Positions 8,609-18,121 are shown, numbered from the stretch's first letter. The stretch: DNA of 33,424 nt from Chitinivibrionales bacterium (GCA_014728295.1 WJLW01000010.1:1-33424); one strand, 5' to 3'. The notes: generated by a model from the letters alone, not told the origin. Numbers and translations: made by a program.

Positions 8609-9832
8609 ATGAAGCCAACCAAACATAAATTTACAACATTGAAACAAGTAATGGATAATATTCCGGGATATTTAGTTCCGAAACTCGCGACAGAACATAG
8701 TGTAGATAAAAAAAGTCGCAGTATTAGCCCTTGGAGTCATGTCGTTTCACTGGTATACGCACAATTGGCGCATGCTCTGAGTTTGAATGATGTATGTGAT
8801 AGTTTACGGAATCATTCATCAGCACTTTTTACTGTCAGAAGAGCAACACCGCCCAGTCGGAATGGTTTGTCTCATGCCAATAAAGTGCGGAATGCGGATA
8901 TGGCAGAAGATTTATTCTGGCAAGTTTTGGAACATTATAAAACATTATGTCCTAAGTTTGGCTCAAGCACCAAGGCATTTAAAGTCCCACGTCGATTCAA
9001 GAGGGTGATAAATCTTGTGGACTCCACGACAATAAAGCTTGTTTCAGGTTGCATGGATTGGGCAAAACATCGTCGTAGAAAAGCGGCTGCGAAGTGCCAC
9101 ATGCGTTTAGACGCGCATTCGTATTTACCTCGATTCGCATTAGTGAAATCGGCAAAATCTCATGACTCACAGGAGGCGATTGAACTTTGTGCGGGAATTC
9201 AGGCAGGAGAAATTGTTGTTTTTGATAAAGCATATATCGATTATTCACATTTATTCACGCTGAACCAGCGTGGCGTGTTCTGGGTAAGTCGTGCAAAAGA
9301 CAATATGAGATATAAAAGTGTAAAAAAAAGGAAAGTCAAAAAAAATACGAATATCCTTCTGGATGCGGAAATAAAATTAACAGGCTTAAAAGCATTAAAC
9401 GATTACTCTCAACGATTTCGCCTTATACGAGCAATTGTAGAAATTAACGGCAAATCAACAGAGATGGAATTTATCACAAATAATATGGAATGGGCAGCCG
9501 GCTCTATATGTGAGCTATATAAGTCTCGTTGGGGGATAGAATCATTTTTCAAACAATTGAAACAAACATTACAACTTTCTGATTTTCTTGGATATAGTGA
9601 AAATGCTGTTCGGTGGCAGATCTGGACGGCCTTGTTGACATATGTAATATTGCGATTTATCGCTTTCATGAATCGTTGGAAAGGTAGTTTTCCGCGATTT
9701 TTTACCGTTGTTCGAGGTGTTTTATGGAACCGCTTTCACCTTGAAAATGTATTGGCAAGATGTGGGACAGCAAATCGACATACAAGAATGGTAAATCAGC
9801 CATATCAGCTATATTTGCCGGGAATATTATGA
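8609..9832 (+). CDS. IS4-family DDE transposase
   Basis: A 407-residue transposase that cuts and pastes the surrounding element. The IS4 catalytic triad is complete: Asp138 in NLVDSTTIKL, Asp206 in VVFDKAYIDY, and Glu311 in the diagnostic Y-x2-R-x3-E-x6-K motif (YKSRWGIESFFKQLK, 304-318). The N-terminal ~100 residues include SPWSHVVSLVYAQLAHA, as in the DUF4372-containing IS4 group. ATG at 8609 is preferred over the in-frame TTG at 8543 because homology starts at KHKFTTLKQV. Length and motifs are intact, so the enzyme could be active. The gene stops 11 bases before the end of the right inverted repeat. Confidence 0.92.
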   Translation: MKPTKHKFTTLKQVMDNIPGYLVPKLATEHSVDKKSRSISPWSHVVSLVYAQLAHALSLNDVCDSLRNHSSALFTVRRATPPSRNGLSHANKVRNADMAEDLFWQVLEHYKTLCPKFGSSTKAFKVPRRFKRVINLVDSTTIKLVSGCMDWAKHRRRKAAAKCHMRLDAHSYLPRFALVKSAKSHDSQEAIELCAGIQAGEIVVFDKAYIDYSHLFTLNQRGVFWVSRAKDNMRYKSVKKRKVKKNTNILLDAEIKLTGLKALNDYSQRFRLIRAIVEINGKSTEMEFITNNMEWAAGSICELYKSRWGIESFFKQLKQTLQLSDFLGYSENAVRWQIWTALLTYVILRFIAFMNRWKGSFPRFFTVVRGVLWNRFHLENVLARCGTANRHTRMVNQPYQLYLPGIL

Positions 9833-9834
9833 AT

Positions 9835-9843
9835 CCTGTGGGA
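9835..9843 (-). repeat. Right terminal inverted repeat of the IS4 element
   Basis: CCTGTGGGA; the complement reads TCCCACAGG, matching the left end at eight of nine bases. Confidence 0.55.
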
Positions 9844-10295
9844 CAGCATGGGGCAATATATGCGTTATGTAAATGTAATTGTGCGTACTGACTTTAGAAA
9901 ACTGTGCTTAAAACATGGCGTATACAAATTGCATTTGCCATGCTTTAAGAAAAACAATAAGTTATGAGATCATAGTGATTAAATTCATAACTTGGGAAAA
10001 AATCCAAAATTTGAGAAAAGATTGTTTTGCCTTCTGCCATTTGCCGCTCCTAACATTGTTTCATAGAATTGGGAACGGCTAAAATCTACATCAATTTTTA
10101 TATCGAAAAATATTTTTCTCCACATTAATCCATTGTAATAAAACGAGTTACAACGCTTTCTTGTTAAAACAACCGGACACTACTGAACAAAAACAATAAC
10201 TTTTTGCGCTATAATAATATAGAATTTAGAATAGAGAACATAGTGTTTGACATATCCTGATTATGTTCATTTTACTGTTCAGCAAGGAGCAAAAC
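9844..10295. other. AT-rich intergenic region with one long inverted repeat
   Basis: No protein-like frame is seen. It contains an imperfect 13-base inverted repeat at 9907-9949. Just before the sialidase-like gene there is a possible promoter: TTGACA at 10247-10252 with a weak TTTACT 18 bases later, and TATAAT further upstream near 10210. Confidence 0.5.
9907..9949. repeat. Imperfect 13-base inverted repeat (hairpin)
   Basis: CTTAAAACATGGC at 9907-9919 pairs with GCCATGCTTTAAG at 9937-9949, 12 of 13 positions, with a 17-base loop. There is no T run after it on the plus strand, so it is not a standard terminator. Confidence 0.6.
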
Positions 10296-11776
10296 ATGGC
10301 CGCCTTACAGTTTCGTCAGCGCATTATATCTGGGGTGTTTATGTGCGTGGCACTAGTAGCAGGCGTTTCGGCCGACTGGTATTTCCTCGGCGACACAAGC
10401 TCACTGGTCTCATATGAGTTGCTTACGCCCGATGCGACATGTCAAATCCGTTTGAATCTCGTGATGGCACGATGATGATAGTCAGCGTTATGGGGGCCTC
10501 GGAAGGTGAAAACACCAATATCGGTTTGTATCGCAATGAAGGCTCGGGCTGGGATGATCCGGTAATTATTAATGGACCGGCATCTTCGTTTGACCCGACA
10601 ATGCTGCAGGCTGATGACGGGACAATTTTTTGCTTTTATTATGAAGGATGCTGCGACGATCAAAAGTTTCGCAAATCCAGTGATGACGGCAAGACATGGG
10701 GACAGCAAATAGATGTGAACAGCAATAATGATATTGGTTTCTCGGAACAGAATAATGCCAAACGCCATCCCAACGGCGACTGGTTTGCCATGGAGTCGAC
10801 TAAAAATCCAACATCAGCCGGTACGGCCAATGCCGGCGACGCGATATATGTAGCAGCTCCTGTCGATCAGTTGGAAAATTCCTCCTCCTGGGAGCGCCAT
10901 GTAATTCGCAGCGGATGGAGTACCGGTGATTTTCTGGTCGTGAATCCATCCGAAACAATCAATGGACGTTATAAGAATTTGCGGGCTATTCTGCGGTGCG
11001 ATTTTAACTGTGAAAACCAGAATAGCTTTGCCTATTCCAGCGATGCCGGTCAGACCTGGGATTATGGCTATGATATCCCGTTTAGTAATATCCCGGCCTG
11101 CAATGATTGTCATGTGGGCAGCCTGGAAGGAGTTCACGCACTGGGCGAAACGACCCGCTCAAGTGTCAGCCTCGATCTGGATGGTGGGCCGCTTCTGGGG
11201 TGGCACGTGATTGTTACAGCCGCAAAAACCGCCTATTGTGCCGCTATTGATGCGTGCAGCGCGTCGGCGCCGGTCCCGCAAAAATATCAGCGTGGTTCAA
11301 TTGCCGTTTTAATAAGCAATACCGGAAATCATGATGATTTTAGTGAGGTGTTTTTAGTTCGGGAAACAGGCACCGGCCCCGAGAATTGCGATCCCGGAAT
11401 GATACGTTCTTCGGATGGCTTGTTGCACCTGACTTTTACCGGACGGGATGCGCCGTCTATCCGCTATGTTGTTTTTGATCCGGCGGTCCTGGTAGGGGCC
11501 ACCAGCGCAAAAAGTCCGGCCCGCACCCAGAGAAAGCGCAGTGCCAACGTACCTGTAATGTTGTCGATAGGAAATGATCGAGTGCGACTCCCCGGCATGA
11601 AAAATAATGTGCCGCTGGCAGTTGCGCTTTATAATTATAGCGGGAGAGAAGTGTACCGGCTGCAGGTTGAAAATGGCAGGCTCGAAGCCGATGGCGCTAT
11701 CCCGCGGGGCACGTATATTGCAAAAATTATCTCGGCGGAGCAAATGCATTCATCGCGCAAGATTGTGCTGCAATAA
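10296..11776 (+). pseudogene. Secreted Asp-box sialidase-like protein, frameshifted after the signal peptide
   Basis: A good start (AAGGAG at 10284-10289, ATG at 10296) gives a signal peptide (MAALQFRQRIISGVFMCVAL) and DWYFLGDTSSLVSYELLTPD. Near 10436-10445 the protein must switch frame to continue as NPFESRDGTMMIVSVMGASE to a stop at 11776. The downstream part is a six-bladed BNR/sialidase-type propeller with Asp boxes SSDDGKTWGQ and SSDAGQTWDYG, and ends in a C-terminal sorting-like domain (VALYNYSGREVYRLQVENG, then GTYIAKIISAEQ). The family hydrolyses terminal sugars such as sialic acid or related ketosidic linkages; specificity is not visible. An ATG at 10439 restarts the second frame but would lack a secretion signal. 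One small indel would restore a ~490-residue protein. Confidence 0.75.
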
Positions 11777-11969
11777 TTGATTTGCGCAGAATTCCGTGCG
11801 GTCAAGGAGAAGATTAGCGGAATATATATGCCGTTTCGAGGGGTGGGCTTGTGAGCCTCAAATAACTGCTAATGCAAAGGTGTGCCACTGTGCCCCCGAC
11901 AGTGAATCCATCTATCGGGAGTATAAGCCGCAGTGAGGCAGAGGCTATATATCACCATCGTGGTTCTGC

Positions 11970-14636
11970 TTATTGTATGTTTACCGGCCCCGTGCTCGTA
12001 ACAATCTGCATCGGCTCTCCTGCAAGCAGCGCATACTCAGCGCCTTTCGCGGTAATGTTGACATCAATCACCCTCCCCTGATAGCTGATTTTGAACCGGT
12101 ATGATTTCCATTGTGCGGGCAGTTTCGGATCAAGGGACAGTTTTTCCCCCTGCCAGCGCAGACCGGCAAAGCCGTGCACGACCGCCATCCAGACCGCGCC
12201 GCTGCAGGAGAGGTGGACGCCTTCGCTGGTGTTGCGACGGAAATTGTACAGATCGAGCAGCGCGCTCTGGCGCAGGTAATCGTAGGATTCTTCCATGCGC
12301 CCGAGCTGTGCCGCGACGATTGCGTGAATACCCGGCGAGAGCGAGGAGCCATGATTGGTGCGGGGCTCATAATAGTCGTAATTGGCGATCTTGACATCTG
12401 TGAAGAATAATTCGTCGCACAGGAACATGAGCAGGACCACATCGGCCTGCTTGGTAACCTGCTTGCGATAGACGCTTACCGGATAGCTGACATCATAGAG
12501 GTTGATATAGTAGGGGATTGTGGTCATATCGACCGGATCAAGGAACAGGTAGCCGTCATCCTGCGCATGGACACCCAGCTTTTCGCTGAACGGGATGTAC
12601 ATTGCGTCCGCGGTTTTTTTCCAATCCGCCGGTTCGCTCTCCTGTAACGAGATTTTTTCGGCAAGCGCCTTCAGTGCATCAGGCGCCTGCGTGCGCATCT
12701 GATTATACGTTTCCGCCGCATAATTGAGCATGAGTTGGGTCAATACATTGGTATAGCAGTTATTATTGACTGCGTAGCCATACTCATCGGGGCCGGTGAC
12801 CGTATTGATACAGAATGCGCCGTCGCGAGCCGGCGAGTAGCACCCGAGATCGAGCATGTAACGACTCATCTCAAAAAGCATTTCGGCGCCGTATTTGTAA
12901 AGGAAATTCGTGTCGTTGGTAACCGTGACATACTGGCGGACAGCATACGCCACGGCGCAGTTGATATGGTAGGAGTCCAGTCCCAGCGTGCCGCTGCACG
13001 GCTCGCCCATGGTGCTCATCCAGGCATACAGCGCGCCGCGCCCTTCCATTTCGCGCGCCCACTCGCGCGCTTTGTCAAGAATCGAGTGGCGGTATACCAG
13101 CAGCGAACGCACCATTTCGGGCTGCGTGAACAGAAACTGCGGCAGGATATATATCTCGGTGTCCCACAGCACATGGCACTGGTAGGTGTCACCGGTCAGG
13201 CCGGTGGCTGATATCGATATGCGATCGTCGCGGGGGTGGCTCTGGCGCAGATGGAATATCGAGAACCGCAGCGCCTGCTGGTCCTCAACCGGGCCGTCAA
13301 TTTCGATATCGGCAATATCCCAGAATGCTTGCCATGATTTGCGTTGTTCCTGCATCAGCATGTCAAAGCCATTCTGCGTATCCTGCGCGCAAATGTCGGA
13401 GGCGTTGCGCAGCACGTTGTCCGACCCGGTGTTCATCGATGTAACAAACGCAAGGTGCTTATCAAGCACAACAGGTTTGTTTTCCTGTGCTTCGTATGCA
13501 AACACCGTTTCGATACTGCTGTCTGTGCTGACGGATATCTCACTGACATTTTCGGCGCCGGTGAGCGCATGTTGCCAGGCAATGCCGATTGTGAATTGCG
13601 ACCGTTTTGTTTTCAGTTGGATCTGTTTTGCCTGAGTGTCCGGCGCTATGCGCTGAATATCGTACGGCATCTCAAAAAAGAGCTTGTTGCGTGTGTCAAT
13701 TTGCCCGATCGAGCGGATTTCGATATCGCCGGAAAAGTTCAGCGGGGTGACGGTCGTGCGCACCGCGACACTGTGGCGGCGCTCCATGCTCACGAACCGC
13801 TCGCTTTCGATACGGATGCGTTTGCCGCTCGATGATTGCCAGACCAGGCTGCGGCACAATACCCCGCGGCGCATGTCCAGCTCACGGTGGTATTCGGTGA
13901 CTGCACCGCCGCACAGCGATACCGGTTCGCCGTCGATTACCACCCGCTGGATGCAGTAATTACCTAAGTTGACAATTGAGTGGTACCGTTTGGGGAATCC
14001 TTTACGCTCGCCGTGGCCCTTAAACTCATAGATGCCGTGAATCAGTGTTTGTGGATCGGAGAATGCAGCAAGTCCCTCCTCCTGTTCATCGTGTGTGCCG
14101 CGGATACCGATCAGGCCGTTGCTGACTGCGAAGTTGCTTTCGCGGTATGCCGACTGCTCCGGCACAAATTCGGATTCTTCCACGGTCCATGGATGTGCCG
14201 GGGTTTTTTTGGCAAAGCCAAATTCGATCAGCACCGATGGGTCGATATCTTCAAATGATGAGACAATTTCGCCCGCGGCGGTCTTTGCTGCCGTGGTTTG
14301 TGATATGAGTACAGACCGCATGTGCATCGATGCGGCAATATCAGCGGATTGGATATCAGACGTGATAACCGCGCAATTGAGCCGGTGGACTTTCAGCCGG
14401 CCGGCAATTGATTCGATATCTGATTGCGTGGGCGGGTTGTCGAGGTATTCGATACAGTCGAATGGATTATGCGCCGGATCGAGTGAGTCTGCAATCTCAT
14501 GCCGGGGTCCCGGATATACGAGCGCCGAGCAGGCGCCCCGCGAACGCATGTGGCCGGCGAATGTCTGGGCTTCGCGCAGCATCGATACGGATGTGTGGTC
14601 TATAATAATGCAAATTGCCTGGATAATTGTTTTCAT
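11970..14636 (-). CDS. GH65 disaccharide phosphorylase with an N-terminal HAD-like remnant domain
   Basis: An 888-residue cytoplasmic enzyme. Residues ~150-400 form the GH65 N-terminal beta-sandwich (YRESNFAVSNGLIGIRGTHD at 164-183). The (alpha/alpha)6 barrel follows with WDTEIYILP at 491-499 (sugar site), VTGPDEYGYAVNNNCYTN at 613-630, where Glu618 is the general acid, KQADVV at 729-734, and the phosphate-binding RTNHGSSLSPGIHA at 759-772. A C-terminal sandwich ends the protein. Family members use inorganic phosphate to split maltose, trehalose, kojibiose or nigerose into beta-glucose-1-phosphate and a sugar. The first ~145 residues resemble a worn HAD domain (CAVITSDIQSADIAASM, IVSSFEDID), perhaps a relic of beta-phosphoglucomutase, but lack the DxD nucleophile motif. 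No partner phosphoglucomutase or transporter is nearby. It converges on the sialidase-like gene. Confidence 0.88.
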   Translation of the reverse strand: MKTIIQAICIIIDHTSVSMLREAQTFAGHMRSRGACSALVYPGPRHEIADSLDPAHNPFDCIEYLDNPPTQSDIESIAGRLKVHRLNCAVITSDIQSADIAASMHMRSVLISQTTAAKTAAGEIVSSFEDIDPSVLIEFGFAKKTPAHPWTVEESEFVPEQSAYRESNFAVSNGLIGIRGTHDEQEEGLAAFSDPQTLIHGIYEFKGHGERKGFPKRYHSIVNLGNYCIQRVVIDGEPVSLCGGAVTEYHRELDMRRGVLCRSLVWQSSSGKRIRIESERFVSMERRHSVAVRTTVTPLNFSGDIEIRSIGQIDTRNKLFFEMPYDIQRIAPDTQAKQIQLKTKRSQFTIGIAWQHALTGAENVSEISVSTDSSIETVFAYEAQENKPVVLDKHLAFVTSMNTGSDNVLRNASDICAQDTQNGFDMLMQEQRKSWQAFWDIADIEIDGPVEDQQALRFSIFHLRQSHPRDDRISISATGLTGDTYQCHVLWDTEIYILPQFLFTQPEMVRSLLVYRHSILDKAREWAREMEGRGALYAWMSTMGEPCSGTLGLDSYHINCAVAYAVRQYVTVTNDTNFLYKYGAEMLFEMSRYMLDLGCYSPARDGAFCINTVTGPDEYGYAVNNNCYTNVLTQLMLNYAAETYNQMRTQAPDALKALAEKISLQESEPADWKKTADAMYIPFSEKLGVHAQDDGYLFLDPVDMTTIPYYINLYDVSYPVSVYRKQVTKQADVVLLMFLCDELFFTDVKIANYDYYEPRTNHGSSLSPGIHAIVAAQLGRMEESYDYLRQSALLDLYNFRRNTSEGVHLSCSGAVWMAVVHGFAGLRWQGEKLSLDPKLPAQWKSYRFKISYQGRVIDVNITAKGAEYALLAGEPMQIVTSTGPVNIQ

Positions 14637-14944
14637 GCGGGTCGATTGCTCCGTTTGATTGCTTATTCAAACGATTATTGCCTAGCAATTTCTGATAACT
14701 AATGCCAATGTATCAAAATTATAAAATAACTTGAGCAAGAATTTGTAGCTCTGTTTTAAAGAGCTTTGTTGATAATATGCAATAGTATGGCAATTTATAA
14801 TGTGAAAAGCAACTGATATTGCGTACTGAATATGTGATTAATTGCTGCAAATAGTTATTATATATCAGTATGTTATAAAAAATAGTAGAAAATATAGCAA
14901 AATAATGTTATATTATTGATATAAATAACAACAAGGTGTTGCGC
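14637..14944. other. AT-rich divergent intergenic region
   Basis: About 300 bases between the leftward GH65 gene and the rightward ATPase gene. It is very AT-rich from 14690 on, with several TATAAT-like strings (for example near 14870-14930). Promoters in both directions are expected, but I cannot pick out convincing -35/-10 pairs. Confidence 0.4.
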
Positions 14945-16093
14945 ATGAATTTATTTAGTCGAAATTTGCGCTTGGAAAATCTTGATGATAGCGCATTTAT
15001 ATTTGGCCCGCGCATGACAGGCAAGACCACATTGTTGCAAAAATTGAAAGCGGATGCCTATATTGATTTGCTTGATCCGGAAGAGGAGCTGCGATATAAG
15101 GCTCATCCTGGATTGCTCAAACAGGAGCTGGAAGCTTTGCCTGCTGGTGCGACCATTATTATCGACGAAGTTCAAAAGGTTCCTGCATTGCTAAATTATG
15201 CTCAAATAGGGATTGACAGATTCCAGCACCGGTTTTTGCTGTCCGGTTCAAGCGCTGGAAAACTTAGAAGGGGAGGCGCAAATCTGCTTGGGGGCAGGGC
15301 GCTTGATTTAAAGTTGCACCCGCTTACCTATAGAGAGACAGGAGAGCAATTTTCGATTGAATTAGCACTTCAATATGGCACATTGCCCCGCATGTTCACG
15401 CTGGCTCTTGAAAAAAAAATAGAGCAGGCTAAAGGACATTTAAGCAGCTATGTTACTACATATATTAAAGAAGAGATTCAGGCGGAAGCTTTAGCCCGTA
15501 ATATCGGAGCTTTTCAGCGGTTTATAGCTGTCGCAAGCCAGGCGAATGCTCAGGTGATTGAATTCGCGAATATATCCCGGGATTGTTCCGTGCCGGCCAG
15601 CACGGTCAAGGAATATTTTTCAATATTGGAAGACACTCTGCTTGGCGGATTTTTGTGGCCATTCGGACATAGCGAACGTAAAAAAGCAAGGCCAAAATTT
15701 TATTTTTTTGACTGTGGCGTTATACGGGCTCTTCAGAACAGGTTGTCTGATCCGCCCACTCGTCATGAGGAAGGATTTCTATTTGAGACCTGGTTTATAA
15801 ATGAAATAGCTCGTTTGCATGATTATGCAAAAAGCGAACATGCATTCAGTTTCTGGCGTGAGAAAAACCATGAAATTGATATTCTCATTTCCGATTCGCG
15901 GAAGCCGGTCCTTGCAATTGAATGTAAAATTAACCCCTCAGTGATTTCGGCGGCAACAATTAAGGCATTTAAAAATCGATTTCGTGATGTCCCGCTGATT
16001 ATAGCATCCGGCATCGACAAACGACCGAGAATCCTGCAGGGCATTGAAGTGCTTCCATGGGCCCAGGCTCTGGAAAGGTATGCGGCACTGTAA
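14945..16093 (+). CDS. AAA-family ATPase with DUF4143 domain
   Basis: A 382-residue protein. The N-terminal half is the AAA_14 ATPase: Walker A GPRMTGKTT near residue 22, Walker B IIIDEVQKVP near 74, sensor-like HRFLLSGSSAGKLR. The C-terminal half is DUF4143, with the restriction-endonuclease-like core FLFETWFINEI, FSFWREKNHEIDILI and VLAIECK. Such proteins are common in bacterial accessory regions; their role is unclear, and links with mobile DNA or stress are only guesses. ATG at 14945 with AAGG eight bases upstream is preferred to the GTG at 14936. The frame and length look intact. It is transcribed away from the GH65 gene. Confidence 0.85.
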   Translation: MNLFSRNLRLENLDDSAFIFGPRMTGKTTLLQKLKADAYIDLLDPEEELRYKAHPGLLKQELEALPAGATIIIDEVQKVPALLNYAQIGIDRFQHRFLLSGSSAGKLRRGGANLLGGRALDLKLHPLTYRETGEQFSIELALQYGTLPRMFTLALEKKIEQAKGHLSSYVTTYIKEEIQAEALARNIGAFQRFIAVASQANAQVIEFANISRDCSVPASTVKEYFSILEDTLLGGFLWPFGHSERKKARPKFYFFDCGVIRALQNRLSDPPTRHEEGFLFETWFINEIARLHDYAKSEHAFSFWREKNHEIDILISDSRKPVLAIECKINPSVISAATIKAFKNRFRDVPLIIASGIDKRPRILQGIEVLPWAQALERYAAL

Positions 16094-16104
16094 TCAAGAG
16101 TACC

Positions 16105-16260
16105 CTAAAACATCCTCCGCCGCTTCTTCGCGCTCCCCAGTGATCCTCGATTGACCAATGTGCAGGGCATACAGATTGTCCCCCGGCGGTCTTTTTTCAC
16201 CGGGATATCGCCGATGATCGCATGGGCGGCCAGGTAGCCGGCGGTGCAATGGATACGCAG
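16105..16260 (-). pseudogene. C-terminal fragment of an unidentified protein
   Basis: Reading leftward from about 16260 gives a well-formed segment, AGYLAAHAIIGDIPVKKDRR followed by GTICMPCTLV, with a basic end (KKRRRMF) and stop at 16105-16107. The style (alpha-helical segment, GDIP, two cysteines) recalls part of an FAD-dependent oxidoreductase, but I cannot confirm that. No start or N-terminal part belongs to it: to its right lies a rightward membrane-protein frame. It converges on the ATPase gene, 11 bases apart. Treated as a gene fragment. Confidence 0.3.
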
Positions 16261-16497
16261 CAATTGCAGACAATCGGCATTACGTCGGTGGTGATTGCCG
16301 GATTCATTCTGGTACTGACATTCATCGTACCGGGTGCGCACAGCAAGATTCCATTCCTGTTCATAACGGCATTCACCGGCTCGGTCGGCGGGGCATTTCT
16401 TATTGCTGCCCGAAAACTCGCAGGAAAAGGTCCTGCCGAAACAGTACAGGATGCCACAGACAGCGAAGCGATTGAGTTCACCAGGACAAAATCTTGA
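16249..16497 (+). CDS. Small two-helix membrane protein
   Basis: About 82 residues from the ATG at 16249 (an upstream in-frame ATG exists at 16222; neither has a clear ribosome binding site). Two strongly hydrophobic segments, IGITSVVIAGFILVLTFIV and IPFLFITAFTGSVGGAFLIA, are joined by a short loop (PGAHSK), and a charged C-terminal tail follows (AETVQDATDSEAIEFTRTKS). This is the pattern of a small integral membrane protein; no family is recognised. It precedes the shortened beta-helix gene by 28 bases in the same direction. Confidence 0.45.
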   Translation: MDTQQLQTIGITSVVIAGFILVLTFIVPGAHSKIPFLFITAFTGSVGGAFLIAARKLAGKGPAETVQDATDSEAIEFTRTKS

Positions 16498-16525
16498 GAT
16501 AGCTTTGATAGATGCAAAAAAATCA

Positions 16526-17428
16526 ATGAACGGTCATATCAATACAATCATCATTTACATCACGGTGTGCCTTACCGGCGCTCAAGGGTGGGAATCAAAA
16601 CTTTTCCCCGACACCGGCGGCGCCTATAGCCGCGTGTCGGTTGAGCGCAACAGTGTCACCTTCCGCCTTCCCGATTTCTCCTATGCGGGATATCGTTCGG
16701 GCATGGTAGCTGTTCCCGACATTCCTGTTGCCGTTGAGTTGACGCCGGTTGCCGGCGACAATGCACCGCAGATCAACCGGGCGATCGGTAAAGTATCCCG
16801 GAAGAAACCGGACGAAAACGGATTCCGGGGTAAAATCATGCTTTCGGAGGGCACGTTCGAGATACACAATGAAATTAAAATCTATCACAGCGGCATTGTT
16901 GTGGGCGGCAACGGCTATCTTTTCAACCCCGTCTGCTCCGATGATCATTTATTCCGCGATTGCTCTGCAAAAAACGGCCGACATAATTTCATTCTCCATT
17001 ACAGCACAAGCGGGTGTGTTTTTACCGGGTGTTCATCACAGAATTCCCGGTCCGATTTTCATCAGTACCTGTCATCGGAAAACCTGTTCGATAACGTTAC
17101 TCTCCACAGGGATTCGGTAACCGCGGGCAACCGGGGCGATAAAAGCCAGGGCTCATGGTGGTGTGCGACCAAGCCGGTGTTCTGGAATATGCAGGGCGGC
17201 GGCGCCATGTACATGAACGCCTGGGGCGCCGGATATCTCATCGGCGCCGACACGGCAATCGGCATTGGTGTCGGAGACCGGCACATCCTTCAGGATTACG
17301 GACTGTCCTACCTCCCCCACCGTCAATGGATCGAACGAGGTGACGGCGCACTGCAACCGGAATCATTGTATGAGGCGCAACTGAACATGAGAAAGCAGAG
17401 ACTGTCTTCCGGAAACGAACGCAAATGA
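16526..17428 (+). pseudogene. Secreted beta-helix (pectate-lyase-like) protein, apparently internally deleted
   Basis: A 300-residue frame with a signal-like N-terminus (MNGHINTIIIYITVCLTGAQ). It opens with the typical lead-in of large beta-helix glycan lyases (PDFSYAGYRSGMVAVPDIP, then DNAPQINRAIGKV) and GKIMLSEGTFEI. It then passes within a few residues from IVVGGNGYLFN to a late beta-helix region (HLFRDCSAKNGRHNFILHYS, CVFTGCSSQNSRSDFHQYLS), and ends with WWCATKPVFWNMQGGGAMYM and an LYEAQLNMR-type tail. Comparable proteins are about 500 residues or more, so the middle coils seem to be missing. The stop overlaps the ATG of the next gene (ATGA at 17425-17428), indicating a former operon of secreted lyases. 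Confidence 0.6.
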
Positions 17429-18060
17429 GAAGCATGAAATTTGTTGATTACAGAGTGTCGTTTTTACTATTTCTGATTTGCCCGGCAGGGTACGGAGATA
17501 TTTTCGTTGATTTTGAGAACCGCTCGGAGGGCGCCTATAGCCAAGCGATGATGCAATCCGATTTCGACGGGCTGAACTGGAGTAATGGTCTGGACCAGGG
17601 GCGGGCCGAAGTTGTCTCCGACAATGAACAGGGAAAGGTGCTGAGAGTATTGTACCCCCGGGATAGATACGGTGCAGGCAATACCACCGGCGGGGGTGTA
17701 CAGTTCAAATGCGACATCGGATCGAAAAGCGAGGCCGCTACCGCTCAATACAAGATCAAGTTCAAGTCGTGATTCGACTTTGTTAAGGGAGGGAAACTCC
17801 CGGGTTTGTGCGGCGGACGGTGCAATACGGGAGGTGACATACCAAATGGGACCGACGGGTGGAGCGCACGGTACATGTGGCGCACCGATGGGCAGTTTGT
17901 TGTTTATCTCTATGACATGCTGTCTCAGAATTACGGCACCGATATCGACGTAAATCATCCGGAATTTTTTTATTTCCAGCCCGGAAAATGGCATACGGTC
18001 AAGCAGCACATTCCCAATACCGCGCCTACTTGCTACAACCAGGTTGTGCGAAGCACATAA
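17425..18060 (+). pseudogene. PL14-like polysaccharide lyase with an internal TGA and lost C-terminus
   Basis: The frame starts with a signal peptide (FVDYRVSFLLFLICPAGYGD) and runs through IFVDFENRSEGAYSQAMM and GGGVQFKCDI to a TGA at 17770-17772. The same frame then continues without any indel as FDFVKGGKLPGLCGG, DGWSARYMWRTDGQFVVYLY and FYFQPGKWHTVKQHI. These are the hallmark strands of PL14-type alginate/glucuronan lyases, so one base change (most simply GGA to TGA) split the gene. After WHTVKQHI the expected substrate-sheet strands are absent, and the frame ends in unrelated residues at 18060. It overlaps the preceding beta-helix gene by four bases. Genes downstream on this strand are also decayed. 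Confidence 0.75.
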
Positions 18061-18121
18061 ACCACACGCAGCAGAACCAAAAGTGACAACGGAGAGCATC
18101 AGATGAAAAATGCCTAAGCGG

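Larger units (their letters stand above)
8521..9843 (+). mobile_element. IS4-family insertion sequence with short terminal inverted repeats
   Basis: The transposase gene is bracketed by TCCCATAGG at 8521-8529 and CCTGTGGGA at 9835-9843; the complement of the latter is TCCCACAGG, so eight of nine bases match, and weaker similarity continues inward. The element is about 1.32 kb, normal for IS4 relatives with one gene. I could not see an exact target duplication: the eight bases outside each end (CAGTATCA is left, CAGCATGG is right) agree at five positions only, so the ends may be off by a few bases or the element is old. Codon use is AT-rich compared with the flanking genes, consistent with an incoming element. 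Confidence 0.7.

Noticed and set aside
8513..9851. Eight-base target duplication flanking the IS4 element
   Set aside because: CAGTATCA and CAGCATGG agree at only five of eight positions, so no duplication can be claimed.
11830..11870. Terminator between the converging sialidase-like and GH65 genes (GGCT-TGTG-AGCC)
   Set aside because: The stem is four bases and no T run follows on either strand.
12068..14702. Many rightward open frames opposite the GH65 gene
   Set aside because: They are shadows caused by the codon use of the leftward enzyme; none has protein-like motifs or ribosome binding sites.
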